Positions 7,861-17,604 of a stretch of 64,000 nucleotides of DNA are shown here, in pieces (the stretch's first letter is position 1; the number at the start of each line of letters is the position of its first letter). The translations under genes and the position numbers were made by a program. A model generated the notes under the pieces. The model did not search any database and had not been told where the DNA came from. It saw nothing but the letters and a program-made list of their open reading frames with translations. The DNA is from Nitrospira sp. (lineage in GTDB: Bacteria; Nitrospirota; Nitrospiria; Nitrospirales; UBA8639). The stretch is from NCBI GenBank assembly GCA_024760505.1, contig CP058931.1, forward strand, positions 1,002,001 through 1,066,000. Direction: 5' to 3'.

Positions 7861-9453
7861 TTATATTTTTGTGTTGATGTATACTTTTACTCCAGGATCG
7901 AAATCCTTCCCGAGGGAATCGAACATTTTTTCATCTAGGCTGATGAAACTTGTATCGTTATGAAGATTTTCATCCGCCAAAGTCCCTCGGTCAACGATGA
8001 TGATTTTGGCAAAAGACGATTCCACCTCTTCGACAGTTTGAGACCTTTGCGACCTCCCATGGTAGGGCACTTGCATCAGGAAGGCAGTATAGGAATCAAT
8101 ATTTTCCAACCCGCTTGTCGAAGCAATTGGGCCGCTGATATTAAGGGCGTTCAAATTTTCCTTCAGGATTTTGGCCGCCTGGTAACTGGGTCTTTCCGGG
8201 AAAAAGGGTTGGTTAGCGAGAGGAAAGAGAAATGATAAGGAAATAAGAGATAATGCCATGATATGAGAAATTTTTTCCTGACCGGACCGACCCTTGGCCA
8301 GATGCCCCACAAAGCCTAAACTCCCGCCAAGAAGAAACGGGTAGACAGAATAATAATATCGCCTTTCTCCTCCATAACCCGGCAAATAGATCACCACAAG
8401 ACACCCGATTAATATCGCTGCCCATCGCCAGCGATCCGACCGGATATTCTGTGTCCATGGAGCATGAAACAGGAATCCAAATATGACCGAGACCAGCCCG
8501 ATGCCAAGCCAGTCAAAGTTCTTCAGCAGACGTATAGTTTTCATCACATTACTGTGAACGAGCCGCAATTGATGACGAAAATTCTCTGTACTTTCAAGCG
8601 GGGACCAGTGTGAGTACTTTTTCGAAATTGGATCCTCCCAGGACGAAAGTCTCCCCTGTTCCGGAATAAGAAAGTCAGAAAAAGTGGGATGTCCCCGCCC
8701 AACACCAGGTGGCCCCATGACGGCATGACTAATTCCAGCACTTGTCGAAAACGTCAGCCTTTCATATTTGAGGGACAGTACCAAAATCCAAGGCCCGGCA
8801 ATAAGCATTAACCCGAAAAAGGTAATCGTGGCGCTACGTAGAGCACGTATCGGGCTGGTCTGCTGACAAAGGGTCCATAACGCCCCTGCCGCCACAATGA
8901 GAATAAATGCAAATGGCAACCCAGGCGCTTTCGCTAAATAGGCAGCTCCGAATAATAGCCCGGCAGAAAATTGGACTGATTGCTTATCGCACCAATCAGG
9001 ATGCAAAGTTCGGCTTATGGCTAGACAAAGAATGCCACTCATCAGGAGGTCCGGAGTGATCCCTAGAACCGCCCAGTGGACACTGAAAAAGACAACGATC
9101 CCGAGAGCGACAAGGACCGCGGATGACCCGATCCCCAAAACCCGGAAGATCGCCATACAGCCAAAAAGGTACACAATCGCCGACAGTGCCATGGCCATCT
9201 GCGCAGCAGATAGCGATTCCTCCATAAAGCCAAGCAACGGAACAATTATCCAGCTCAACATGGGCCCCCAATAACCGGAAACCGCTAGATCGAACTGTCC
9301 GGATGCATAATATTGGGCGATTCGAATATAGGATATCCCATCGGTACTGACCCAATCCTGATTGACCCAACCGGCCCAACTCAGCAACCCGATCTGAAGA
9401 ATAAAGAAGCCGAACATGGCTCTGGAGAAATCTGGCCGAGTCATCTCACCCAT
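7861..9453 (-). CDS. GT-C-type membrane glycosyltransferase-like protein
   Basis: About 530 residues with roughly ten membrane helices and a periplasmic C-terminal tail. An acidic pair near the N-terminus (WVSTDGISYIRIAQYY) sits in the first loop, as in ArnT/PMT-like GT-C enzymes that use polyprenyl-linked sugars. The start is taken at an ATG (complement of 9451-9453) that overlaps the end of an upstream minus-strand frame (ATGGGTGA). The longer frame to 9525 would begin at a poor TTG. The acceptor is unknown; it may glycosylate a lipid or protein of the envelope. Confidence in the GT-C assignment is moderate because the family is very divergent. Confidence 0.6.
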   Translation of the reverse strand: MGEMTRPDFSRAMFGFFILQIGLLSWAGWVNQDWVSTDGISYIRIAQYYASGQFDLAVSGYWGPMLSWIIVPLLGFMEESLSAAQMAMALSAIVYLFGCMAIFRVLGIGSSAVLVALGIVVFFSVHWAVLGITPDLLMSGILCLAISRTLHPDWCDKQSVQFSAGLLFGAAYLAKAPGLPFAFILIVAAGALWTLCQQTSPIRALRSATITFFGLMLIAGPWILVLSLKYERLTFSTSAGISHAVMGPPGVGRGHPTFSDFLIPEQGRLSSWEDPISKKYSHWSPLESTENFRHQLRLVHSNVMKTIRLLKNFDWLGIGLVSVIFGFLFHAPWTQNIRSDRWRWAAILIGCLVVIYLPGYGGERRYYYSVYPFLLGGSLGFVGHLAKGRSGQEKISHIMALSLISLSFLFPLANQPFFPERPSYQAAKILKENLNALNISGPIASTSGLENIDSYTAFLMQVPYHGRSQRSQTVEEVESSFAKIIIVDRGTLADENLHNDTSFISLDEKMFDSLGKDFDPGVKVYINTKI

Positions 9454-9853
9454 TAGACATACCCTTTTTAAGAAAAATTCCTTGAAAAAAAACGGTTCCC
9501 AAATCGGAGCTTCCTCTTCTTTCAATTAAGGTAAGTAATCTTCCAATTTGGAATTTCATCATTTTTATTTCCCCCTCACACTCATTCATAATCAGAACTC
9601 CGGATGCCTCCGAACGCCGGGAAGACGATCCATCACGAAATGTCTCAATGTTCGAAGTCCTTGATTTCCTCATGCTTGAATCCCAACATTCAAAAACCCT
9701 TCACAATTTCGTCAGGTATTGGGGAGCAGAGTCGTCCCAGCGGACGGCAATTCCCCACAATGGTGAAGAGACCTTCTCATCCGTCCCAGAATATCTTTCT
9801 AGGGAGGCAGTCCCCTCTTTAACGTCTTCAATGTTACCCAACCCATGGCGTGG
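9446..9853 (-). pseudogene. Decayed gene upstream of the GT-C gene
   Basis: A 136-codon frame interrupted by one TGA (9701-9703). The upstream half reads GNIEDVKEGTASLERYSGT, then SSPLWGIAVRWDDSAPQYL. The downstream half ends SNG at a TGA that overlaps the GT-C start codon, as translationally coupled genes do. I see no start codon for the upstream half. I prefer this reading to the 176-codon plus-strand frame at 9648-10178, which looks less like protein. Confidence 0.35.
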
Positions 9854-9922
9854 TCATGCAGGTCACAAAGTTTTGTTTAATTCCTCGGAATTCCTGCTTA
9901 AGACTGAAGGAATCTTTGGTGG

Positions 9923-10160
9923 TTACCTTGTCCATCGCCTAACGAAAATAGACACACAAACCAAAGCCTCGGGTATTCTTGAATCATTTCTCGAGGCAGA
10001 TGACGGACACTTACTTAGCATCAATAGTCCAAAGAGGTGGAATGAGGGCCGGATTAACATTAAAAACAACTCATACAAATCAGGGATCTCGGAAAACATA
10101 AGCAGGAGAACGAACAACGTGCTGAATGCAACATACAGAACAAACCCGCGTTCCTTGTAT
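9923..10160 (-). pseudogene. Membrane-protein fragment beside the IS element
   Basis: The minus-strand frame reads ERGFVLYVAFSTLFVLLLMF then SEIPDLYELFLMLIRPSFHL, two probable membrane segments, and stops after RRWTR. It has no good start and ends 50 bases from the left end of the IS element. It is probably part of a gene broken in this region. Confidence 0.35.
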
Positions 10161-10209
10161 AATTATTCTGGATTTTGAACGGGACTATCCTCAAGCAAGC
10201 CAATCATAA

Positions 10210-11464
10210 GGGCATCTCTAAAAACCTCTGACATGCGGGGGAAAATTTGCGATACTCTTGGCCCAAGGAGGATTGCTCATGTCGATACCCCGTCAACTCA
10301 GCTTTTTCGATCTTGCGACTCGTTACCAGGCCCTCAGTCAGCACGGTGATCCCTTAGATGCCCTGGCGTTCCATGTGCCCTGGGAAGCCTTTCGTCCAAC
10401 TCTTGAAGCGGTGCTCCATCGTTCGAAGCGGGAGAAGGGAGGCCGTCCCCCCTTTGATGCGGTCCTCATGTGCAAAATCCTTGTGCTGCAAGCGCTGTAT
10501 AACTTATCGGATGATCAAACCGAATACCAGGTCCGTGCTCGATTGTCCTTCATGCGCTTCTTGGGGTTGGATCTCGATCAACGCATTCCCGATGCCAAGA
10601 CGATCTGGCTGTTTCGTGAACCCCTGACACAAGCGCAGGTGGTGAAAACCCTGTTTGACCAATTTGAAGCCTACTTGGCCAAGCCCGGATTACAGCCGCG
10701 TCGCGGCCAATTGATTGAGGCCTCCCTGGTGCCGGTGCCCATACAACGGCACTCCCGCGAGGACAACGCCACCATCAAAGCGGGGGACTGCCCGGCTGAG
10801 TGGGACAAACAGCCCAACAAACGCCGACAGAAAGACACGGAGGCTCGCTGGACGAAGAAGCATGGGGCCAGTCACTATGGGTACAAGAACCAGGTGAACG
10901 TCGACAAGCAGCCTAAGCTCATTCGCCAGTATGCGGTCACCGATGCGGCCGTGCATGATAGGCAAGTGCTTGACGACGTCTTGCTCCCGGCTGAGGCCGG
11001 ACGCGACATTTGGGCGGACTCGGCCTCTCGGGCAGAAGAGATCGAAGCACAGCTCAAGGCCAAACGTCTGCGCTCCAAGATTCACGAGAAAGGGGCTCGC
11101 CACAAGGTCCTGACCGCTCAACAGCACACGCGCAATCGAGCCCGCTCGCGGATTCGCGCCCGAGTTGAACATGTGTTCGGGCACCAGGTCACCGCGATGG
11201 GTGGGAAACTGATTCGCACGATTGGCCTCGCGCGAGCCAGGGCAAAGATCGGGCTGAAGAATTTGACGGACAACTTCCAACGGTTTCTGATTCTCACGAT
11301 GCCTCGAACGGTTCAGGAGGTGTAAGAGTGCGGAACGGAGGTGAGCACAGGACGACAAGTGCCCCTCAGATTCCCGCTTGCCCTGTCGCCAACCCCAGTT
11401 GAAAAACGTATCTGCGAGCAACCGAGACGATTGCGGCCAACGTCAGGAGTTTTTAGAAGTTCCC
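10210..11464 (+). mobile_element. IS5-type insertion sequence, 1255 bp
   Basis: The ends are imperfect inverted repeats: the left begins GGGCATCTCTAAAAAC (10210), and the right, read inward on the complement, begins GGGAACTTCTAAAAAC (11464). They agree at 18 of 24 positions. One transposase gene fills the interior. No convincing target duplication is visible: the flanks are TAA on the left and TTA on the right. Together with the changed catalytic residue this suggests an old copy. Confidence 0.8.
10279..11325 (+). CDS. IS5-family transposase with a substituted catalytic residue
   Basis: 348 residues from the ATG that has AAGGAGG seven bases upstream. It has the IS5-group layout: N-terminal DUF772-like part (RPPFDAVLMCKILVLQALYN), the DARWTKKHG-like motif (here EARWTKKHGASHYGYKNQVN), the second acidic residue in DIWADSASR, and the third in RARVEHVFGH. 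The first catalytic Asp, normally in a VDASIVPVP-type motif, is Glu here (LIEASLVPVP, codon GAG at 10717-10719). DDE transposases rarely tolerate this change, so the enzyme may be inactive. The reading frame is otherwise intact. Confidence 0.85.
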   Translation: MSIPRQLSFFDLATRYQALSQHGDPLDALAFHVPWEAFRPTLEAVLHRSKREKGGRPPFDAVLMCKILVLQALYNLSDDQTEYQVRARLSFMRFLGLDLDQRIPDAKTIWLFREPLTQAQVVKTLFDQFEAYLAKPGLQPRRGQLIEASLVPVPIQRHSREDNATIKAGDCPAEWDKQPNKRRQKDTEARWTKKHGASHYGYKNQVNVDKQPKLIRQYAVTDAAVHDRQVLDDVLLPAEAGRDIWADSASRAEEIEAQLKAKRLRSKIHEKGARHKVLTAQQHTRNRARSRIRARVEHVFGHQVTAMGGKLIRTIGLARARAKIGLKNLTDNFQRFLILTMPRTVQEV

Positions 11465-11639
11465 TTAAGATTTCAATCTTCATGTTAGAGTCTGTTTGCC
11501 CATCTCTTTACCCCATGCTGAGCCTATGCCAGCTGAAAGATCAAAGGGCCCCAATTCGCATGCTCTGCTACTGAACCCATTGAATATTCCCATGGAAGAG
11601 ACAGAGTTCACCATACCTCGCTTACCCTTTGAACAGAAC

Positions 11640-13115
11640 TTATCTTTCCTTCTGTTGTTCGATAGGTACTGCTCTTCGTGTGACAAACGAACGGGCGAGT
11701 GCAATTTCGTCGGTACTAAATTCCCACAAGACCAGATATGCCAGAATAATCACCCCTCCGATAGACCCAATTTTAATCACAAGCATAAGACCAGCGGTTG
11801 GCCACATCACTGCCAGGGTATAGGCCAATACGCTGATGACGGCACTACGCCACAATGTACCAATTGGTGGGAAAATCGCCCAAAGCCGATAGATCGCAAA
11901 CACGGAAGCGAGGGCACCAATTCCCTGACACAGGGCTGTCACCGTGGCAGCGCCCAGGGCATCGAATCTAGGAATCATCACCAAGTTCCCGATCACCACC
12001 AGCAAGACCAGCGGGATACTTAAATATAAGGTGAATAGTGGAGCACCTGAAGCCGTCGCAATGACCACGGCTATTGAGACCATCACAAACGCGATGGCTC
12101 CCATAATCAACACCCCCAGGATTGGACCAGCAAGCTCGAAAGACTGACCAAACACCAATGTGACAATCTCAGGAGCAGCGCCCGCAATGAGAGCTCCAAA
12201 CGGGAATAAACCCACAACCATTCTCATCGCACCAAATCCCATGCTTTTTGCCTGATCAGTTTTTCCTTCAAATAGGAGACGGCTCACCGTCGAGAGCAAC
12301 AGCGGGGAAAAAGATGCCCCAAACAGACCGGGAATGATCGACAAATTCTGGGCCGCACCATAGACTCCTGCCTGCTCCAGACTTCCGCCAAGGATTTTCA
12401 GCATAACCAAACCCATGCTAGAAAAAAGAAGGAACAATATGGATGAGACACACAGGAGGATACCAAAGTCATAAAATGGGCGAGTGGGAATAGTTATCTT
12501 GCCAAAGAGGGGAGGGCAAACATAACGACGGGTGATAGTGAGTTCGACCAGGGCCGCCCCAAGGCTTCCAAGTATAGCGCCAGAAACAGACAGGCCCATT
12601 TCAACCAGGAACAGAATCAACAGCAGCCTGGCAATCCAACGGTAGGCATTAGTCACGGCTTTCTGCCGAAAACTACCAATTCCCACAAGGATGCTCTGAT
12701 GAGCTTGTGCCAGACTACTGATCGGAATGTGGAGGGCAAAAAGGGCGAGATACGGCGCAAGCAAGGGTTCGTTGAGGAGCCAGGCAAGAGGAAATGAGAG
12801 CAGTCCTAGTAACACCCCTCCGCCAACCCCTGCTACGAATTGCAACCGGATGAGGGTGCTACCAACTGGAAGCCAGTGTTTCGCTTCTCCAATAAACTTA
12901 ATCGCCGGACGAGCAAAAAATGAGTTGATCCCGAGCTCCACCCATCCAAACAACGTTGCAGAGAGGACCAATAAGCCATAGCCATCGGTTCCGAGTCGTC
13001 GGGTGAGGAACCCGGCGGTAATGAGGCCCGTAAGGGGAAACAGAAGCCCGGCGAGAAAGACTCGGACTGTCCCATCAACAAGATGACGGCCTGGTTGGGA
13101 CGACAAGGGGCTCAC
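11640..13115 (-). CDS. Polysaccharide flippase (Wzx/MVF-type)
   Basis: A 491-residue protein with 12-14 predicted membrane helices throughout. The N-terminal GLITAGFLTRRLGTDGYGLL is typical of O-antigen/EPS flippases, which move polyprenyl-linked repeat units across the inner membrane. The start overlaps the upstream SGNH gene stop by four bases (ATGA), implying coupled translation. This gene closes the left end of the glycan locus. The assembly polymerase (Wzy) is not recognised in the window. Confidence 0.85.
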   Translation of the reverse strand: MSPLSSQPGRHLVDGTVRVFLAGLLFPLTGLITAGFLTRRLGTDGYGLLVLSATLFGWVELGINSFFARPAIKFIGEAKHWLPVGSTLIRLQFVAGVGGGVLLGLLSFPLAWLLNEPLLAPYLALFALHIPISSLAQAHQSILVGIGSFRQKAVTNAYRWIARLLLILFLVEMGLSVSGAILGSLGAALVELTITRRYVCPPLFGKITIPTRPFYDFGILLCVSSILFLLFSSMGLVMLKILGGSLEQAGVYGAAQNLSIIPGLFGASFSPLLLSTVSRLLFEGKTDQAKSMGFGAMRMVVGLFPFGALIAGAAPEIVTLVFGQSFELAGPILGVLIMGAIAFVMVSIAVVIATASGAPLFTLYLSIPLVLLVVIGNLVMIPRFDALGAATVTALCQGIGALASVFAIYRLWAIFPPIGTLWRSAVISVLAYTLAVMWPTAGLMLVIKIGSIGGVIILAYLVLWEFSTDEIALARSFVTRRAVPIEQQKER

Positions 13116-14110
13116 CGAAGAAACTCTGGTTGGTTTTCAACATATAGGGCTAATGCTTCCCCGATTCGACGATGAACCGCAGGGGAAGGATGCCGGTCAA
13201 ACCGACTTGCCATATACTCTCCAGTGGTAAATTCTTTACCCAGAAACGACAAATCAAGATGCCTGATACCGTCTTGTGTCAGTCTGTCCGGAAGAGGACC
13301 CCAGGCGTTTTCCTCCATTCGTGGAAGGAACGCAATCACTGAGGAAAAACCATATTGATTTGCTGTCTCATTGAATTGTTGAATGTAACGATAGGAGTCT
13401 GAAATCTCGCCGCGTGAAAGCAGTGGGTCAAGGTATTGAGGTGGAGAAACCCACCGTGGCCCTATATCCCGGAGCACATACAGAAGGCGGATTCCTCTTA
13501 AGGCCTCTCCAAGCGGAGAATCAAGAAGACTTGCGATTTTTTGACCAACCAGGTAACCAGCTGAGTCAATGGTGGGAGTCCGGTCGAGATTCAGATCAGG
13601 CGGGATGATAGCCATAACAACCAGATCCGGCTGAATATTCACTATACGGTGTTGTAGCATGGCGGCCATCTCTTTGACGCTATACGCCTATACACCGAAA
13701 TTAAACACTTTCACGGTCAAGAGATTCTGGTGTTGATTCAGCATATGTTCCAGAACTTCGGTAAACGTTTCCTCAGTATTGGGAACACCCTCCCCAAATG
13801 TGACGGAATCACCCACGATGGCAATGCGATATTCCTGTGGTTGTTTGGTGCCATAGACCATTCCGGAGGCTTTCGAACGCAATCCGAGGCTATCCGTGTT
13901 AATGAAAACAAGACCTCGGGCTCTGGCCTGCATAAGATTAGGTTTATGTATGTAGGAAATGTCCTCGTTCGGTTCAAATGAGGTATAGATCGGATCATGA
14001 ATATGATGCTCCAAATATCCCCAGATCCTGACCCCAATTTCCAGTAGGGGTAGGGTCACAGGGAGCAGGTAACCAGCATACAACAAAGCCCTCTTCAATC
14101 TTTTTGGCAT
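13112..14110 (-). pseudogene. SGNH/GDSL-type hydrolase interrupted by one amber codon
   Basis: The frame starts at an ATG with AAGGAAG and has an N-terminal membrane anchor. It carries block I (AIVGDSVTFGEGV) and reaches VKVFNFGV before TAG at 13688-13690. The same frame then continues without any other defect: AYSVKEMAAML, the PDLVVMAIIPPDLN region and the C-terminal Asp-His pair FDRHPS, ending in the coupled overlap with the flippase. Intact homologues would be about 332 residues. They act as acyl-esterases or acetyltransferase partners on polysaccharides. The single stop is consistent with a fresh nonsense mutation, a sequence error, or amber read-through. Confidence 0.8.
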
Positions 14111-14303
14111 CGATGCTTCCTTCTTAACCTGGGCAACCGCTTCGGACTTTTGCCTGGCTCGGCCATGTAGCCTATGAATTCCCCCGCTGCATAGTTCGAA
14201 ACCACGATGACCGAAAGGGTAGCTTGTTTGTCATCTGCTGCTTGTCGTTCCTGGATCATGACGAGGGATGACCGCCCCGTAATTGGTTTTCAATGACTTG
14301 GTC

Positions 14304-15203
14304 TTACTCACAAGAGGCACTGTTGGTAGAAACAGGTGTATGATGAGCGGCCTGCCATAAAAATCCTGCCAGATTCGCCATCTGCCACAGGATCATCAAG
14401 CTGGTCATGCGGAGTGGATTCTTTCCTGAAAGCGCACGGCGGAATACCGAAGCATAGAACCGTGGATCAGGCTTCAAAAGACTAGGAGCGCATCGTGCTC
14501 GCGTGCGATGAAACTGATATGCACCACGCCCATAGGAAAAGTGTTGTCGACAGAATGCCGTCAGGTTGAGTTGGTGATAGTGATGGACAATGGCCCTAGT
14601 AGTATACACAAGGGGGTGTCCTTGCCGTGTCCACCGGTCACAAAATTCTCGATCTTCGGAGGTACGGAAGGATGAATCGAACCCTCCGCTTTCCCGAAAG
14701 AGCTTGCTAGAAACCGCCATATTGTTCGACGCGAAAAACCCGAGGCCACTATCCCTACCGAGAAAATATGCATAGGCCTCATCGATAATCATTTGGCTGG
14801 CGATCGAAAAAATATTGTCGACCAGTCCATTGACGGTTTGGCCACCGACAAGTCCCGTTGGAGCATTTTTGAATGATTGAGCAAGTTCCCTTAACCACTG
14901 TTTGGTCGGTGCGCAGTCATCGTCCGTAAAAGCCAGAATGTCTCCCCGTGCATGCTGCGCCCCCATATTGCGAGCTGAACCCGGACCGGCATTAAATTGA
15001 CGCAGACAGGTAATTCTCGGAAGATTGGACCCATCCTTCTTGTGCACTTCGACGGGATCCGGGCTCCCATCATCCACGATAATGATCTCGAACCGGTCAT
15101 GTGGATAGTCGAGTCGGGAACAGGCCTGTAAGCAGGCAGCAAGTTGCTCCGGCCTATTGTAGGTCGGAATCACGATCGAAAAAATAGGTTCAGCCGTCTT
15201 CAT
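14304..15203 (-). CDS. Family 2 glycosyltransferase
   Basis: A 299-residue GT-A enzyme. The N-terminus FSIVIPTYNRPEQLAACLQA is the nucleotide-binding strand. IIIVDDGSPD and LAFTDDDCAP supply the acidic metal and sugar-nucleotide ligands, and SEDREFCDRW is the ED-x-E/D acceptor motif. It has no long membrane region apart from a short hydrophobic C-terminal stretch. It overlaps the upstream CgeB-like gene by four bases, so the two are co-translated. Substrate unknown. Confidence 0.88.
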   Translation of the reverse strand: MKTAEPIFSIVIPTYNRPEQLAACLQACSRLDYPHDRFEIIIVDDGSPDPVEVHKKDGSNLPRITCLRQFNAGPGSARNMGAQHARGDILAFTDDDCAPTKQWLRELAQSFKNAPTGLVGGQTVNGLVDNIFSIASQMIIDEAYAYFLGRDSGLGFFASNNMAVSSKLFRESGGFDSSFRTSEDREFCDRWTRQGHPLVYTTRAIVHHYHQLNLTAFCRQHFSYGRGAYQFHRTRARCAPSLLKPDPRFYASVFRRALSGKNPLRMTSLMILWQMANLAGFLWQAAHHTPVSTNSASCE

Positions 15204-16207
15204 GAGTGCGCGGTGGCATTGGATATAAGATCAACGATCTGGCTTACCGATCGTTCCATGGTCACCTCCTGAGTGATCAGTCCATGAGCCCGTTCGCTGA
15301 TTGAAGCACGCACCTCATCATGAGTCAGATAGTACCGAATCTTTTCAGGCATCTCCTCTATCGAGGCACTGATAAAATGCTGTCCGGGCACAAAAGGGTC
15401 TGGGCGGTATATCGGTTCGGATACAACCAGCGCCTTGTTTGCCATCCCCAGGATCAAGCGGAGATCAGGAAACTCTCCAGGTGTTCTGGACAGGTTGAGA
15501 AGTATTTTCGTCCGATTCAATAATTCAGTCCTATCTTTCCCCCAACAACCTTGATTAGCATAACTTCCTACTACATGTATCCGAACTCCGTTCTTCCGCA
15601 GGCGCTGCAAGAGTCGATTCCGGCGGGGAACATCCTGGGCTCCAAGGAACAGCACGTCGATATCCCTGGGAAGGTCCAAGTCCTGCCCACAAGAAGGCTC
15701 GTATCCTAGTGGAACCCAATCGGCCTCTATGCCTCGCTCAGAGAGAAATCCCCTGCGTCCTAATGTAGCAGCCACGAGGATATCCGGAAGCCCATTCCTC
15801 ACCCAACGACGCAATACAAGATAATTCGTATAGACATCCGTCGCTTCGGAACTGCGAAGGATGAGCTTTGCCGTCTCCCACCAGTTCAATCGCGGCCATG
15901 GCAAACCAGCCGCGCTGGGAGGCGGGAGAGGTTCCGTGTGCCAGAGTACAACCAGAGGCCTTTGCGCTTGATTGGTGGCGGTGAGTTGCGCAAAGAGTCC
16001 AGGATACCAATTCGTATTTCCCCAGACCCAAAGGACACTATCGGGCGCAAGATCCAATGGCCCATCTTTGATCTGCCTTACCTGATGCCCGGCCTTTTCA
16101 AGAATCGAAACCACTACACGAGGGGGAGTCCCATATCTCGCAGCAAAACCCCGATAGCAGAACGTGATGGCAAGTTTCTGGCCGACCGGTTGTTTCGAAG
16201 CAATCAT
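15200..16207 (-). CDS. CgeB-like glycosyltransferase
   Basis: About 335 residues from the ATG at 16207 (the longer frame to 16258 is possible). It has a two-lobed GT-B look: the C-terminal half contains RDIDVLFLGAQDVPRRNRLL, then VRIHVVGSYANQG, LLNRTKILLNLSRTPGEFPDLR and a final glycosyltransferase-1-like lobe. This matches the CgeB/DUF3880 spore-coat type group. It is upstream of, and coupled to, a GT2 gene. Donor and acceptor cannot be told. Confidence 0.72.
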   Translation of the reverse strand: MIASKQPVGQKLAITFCYRGFAARYGTPPRVVVSILEKAGHQVRQIKDGPLDLAPDSVLWVWGNTNWYPGLFAQLTATNQAQRPLVVLWHTEPLPPPSAAGLPWPRLNWWETAKLILRSSEATDVYTNYLVLRRWVRNGLPDILVAATLGRRGFLSERGIEADWVPLGYEPSCGQDLDLPRDIDVLFLGAQDVPRRNRLLQRLRKNGVRIHVVGSYANQGCWGKDRTELLNRTKILLNLSRTPGEFPDLRLILGMANKALVVSEPIYRPDPFVPGQHFISASIEEMPEKIRYYLTHDEVRASISERAHGLITQEVTMERSVSQIVDLISNATAHS

Positions 16208-16522
16208 CTGGATAATTCTCAGTTCGCAGCGGCATGGCCACGAGATGAAGATTAGCACGTGGCATGGTTGTTCATTAAAGCATCTCTTCTATAACCTACG
16301 AATGATGAGAAAACACGCCTCACGCATGCAGTAAAGGCCTACGACGTGTTCCGGATGTTTTCAGAATTTCGAAAGGAACTGGCTGCCAGGTTGCGTGACC
16401 GGATCTAAGGGCATATGCGAGGATTTCTTTGAAATAAGGTGCCATAAAATCTGCGAATATCCTTGCAGTAGGCAATGAATCAGCTTGTTAAACTGAGCAA
16501 ACCTTCGTACTTCAATACCCTG

Positions 16523-17587
16523 CTATCTCTTGGCAACCGTAACCGCTTTTCCCGTGGCTGCAGACTCCAACGCGGCCACGGCAACAGCCAAGGCACGTCG
16601 TCCATCTTCTAAACCGCATTCGATCCGGCCACCCCCACGGACTGAGCCGATAAAATGTCGCCATTCTTCTATATAAGACCGGCGCCATTCTCCGCCCTGC
16701 CGGTTCGTGGCGATCGCCTCGGGGAATTCTTTGACAAACTTCCCCAAACTTCTGATTCGTGCTTGAATATTCCCCGAATTTTCGGATGTGGTGGAAGTTT
16801 GCAACCCATCAAAACGATAAAAGTCGATCCATAGTGATCCATTTCGTCCATAAATCTCCATACTGTTGGTTTGAGTTGCACATTCGGAAAATGTCGCCGA
16901 AGCAAGGGCGCCGCAACCCAAGCGAGCGGTAACCGTCGCCGATTCATCCTCCCAGGTTCCCGACCGACTGTGTGCACTGATTTCCTCCACCTCTTCATCT
17001 AATACATACTTCCAGAGATCGAAATGATGCATCGCCATCTCAAGCAGAACCCCCCCGCCTGAAAGTCGTCTCTTTCTCCATTCGGGGAGATCTTTATTGT
17101 AATTCGTCAACAGATTGCTGCGAACGACTTCAAGGGGTCCAACAGCACCTTGCTGAAACAAAGTCCTGGCCTTTCGGGTTAACCGATGCCAACGGGTGTT
17201 AAAGCCCAACATGATTTGAAGAGGTAACCCTGCAGCCCGATCAATAAGTCGATCACATTCCTCAAGGGTCAAGCTCAGTGGCTTCTCGATAAAGAGGTGC
17301 TTGCCAGCATCCAATGCTGCCAGAGCGATCTCAACATGGAACTGCACCGGGGCACAAATGGCGATCGCCTCAATGGTCGGGTTCTCAAGTAAGGCTCGAT
17401 AGTCAGACACACACTGTTCTACCGCGAGTTGACGGGAGGCGCGGTGAAGTGCCTCTGGATTGGGATCGGCTAACGCCACCACCTTTGCACCATGCACAAA
17501 TTGTAATGCCGGCAGGTGAAGCACCGTCGTGGCCCGCCCACAACCGACCATTCCTATTCTGACTGGCAGCTTTTCATCGGATTTCAT
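16523..17587 (-). CDS. Gfo/Idh/MocA-family oxidoreductase
   Basis: A 354-residue NAD(P)-dependent sugar dehydrogenase. It has a Rossmann motif (IGMVGCGRATTVLHLPAL, about residues 11-28), the acidic end of beta-2 (ALADPNPEA), the catalytic EKP (LFIEKPLSLT) and the C-terminal domain with the GGGVLLEMAMHHFDLWKY helix carrying the usual His. Such enzymes make keto or amino-sugar precursors (for example UDP-sugar 3-dehydrogenases) for surface glycans. The neighbours on both sides are glycosyltransferases, which supports that role. Confidence 0.85.
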   Translation of the reverse strand: MKSDEKLPVRIGMVGCGRATTVLHLPALQFVHGAKVVALADPNPEALHRASRQLAVEQCVSDYRALLENPTIEAIAICAPVQFHVEIALAALDAGKHLFIEKPLSLTLEECDRLIDRAAGLPLQIMLGFNTRWHRLTRKARTLFQQGAVGPLEVVRSNLLTNYNKDLPEWRKRRLSGGGVLLEMAMHHFDLWKYVLDEEVEEISAHSRSGTWEDESATVTARLGCGALASATFSECATQTNSMEIYGRNGSLWIDFYRFDGLQTSTTSENSGNIQARIRSLGKFVKEFPEAIATNRQGGEWRRSYIEEWRHFIGSVRGGGRIECGLEDGRRALAVAVAALESAATGKAVTVAKR

Positions 17588-17604
17588 ACATCCTCCACAC
17601 TGTT

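Noticed and set aside
9648..10178. 176-codon plus-strand frame next to the first IS
   Set aside because: The product has no motif, a poor start and an odd composition; the minus strand reads more like protein here.
11496..12023. 175-codon plus-strand frame
   Set aside because: Antisense to the flippase for most of its length and without motifs.
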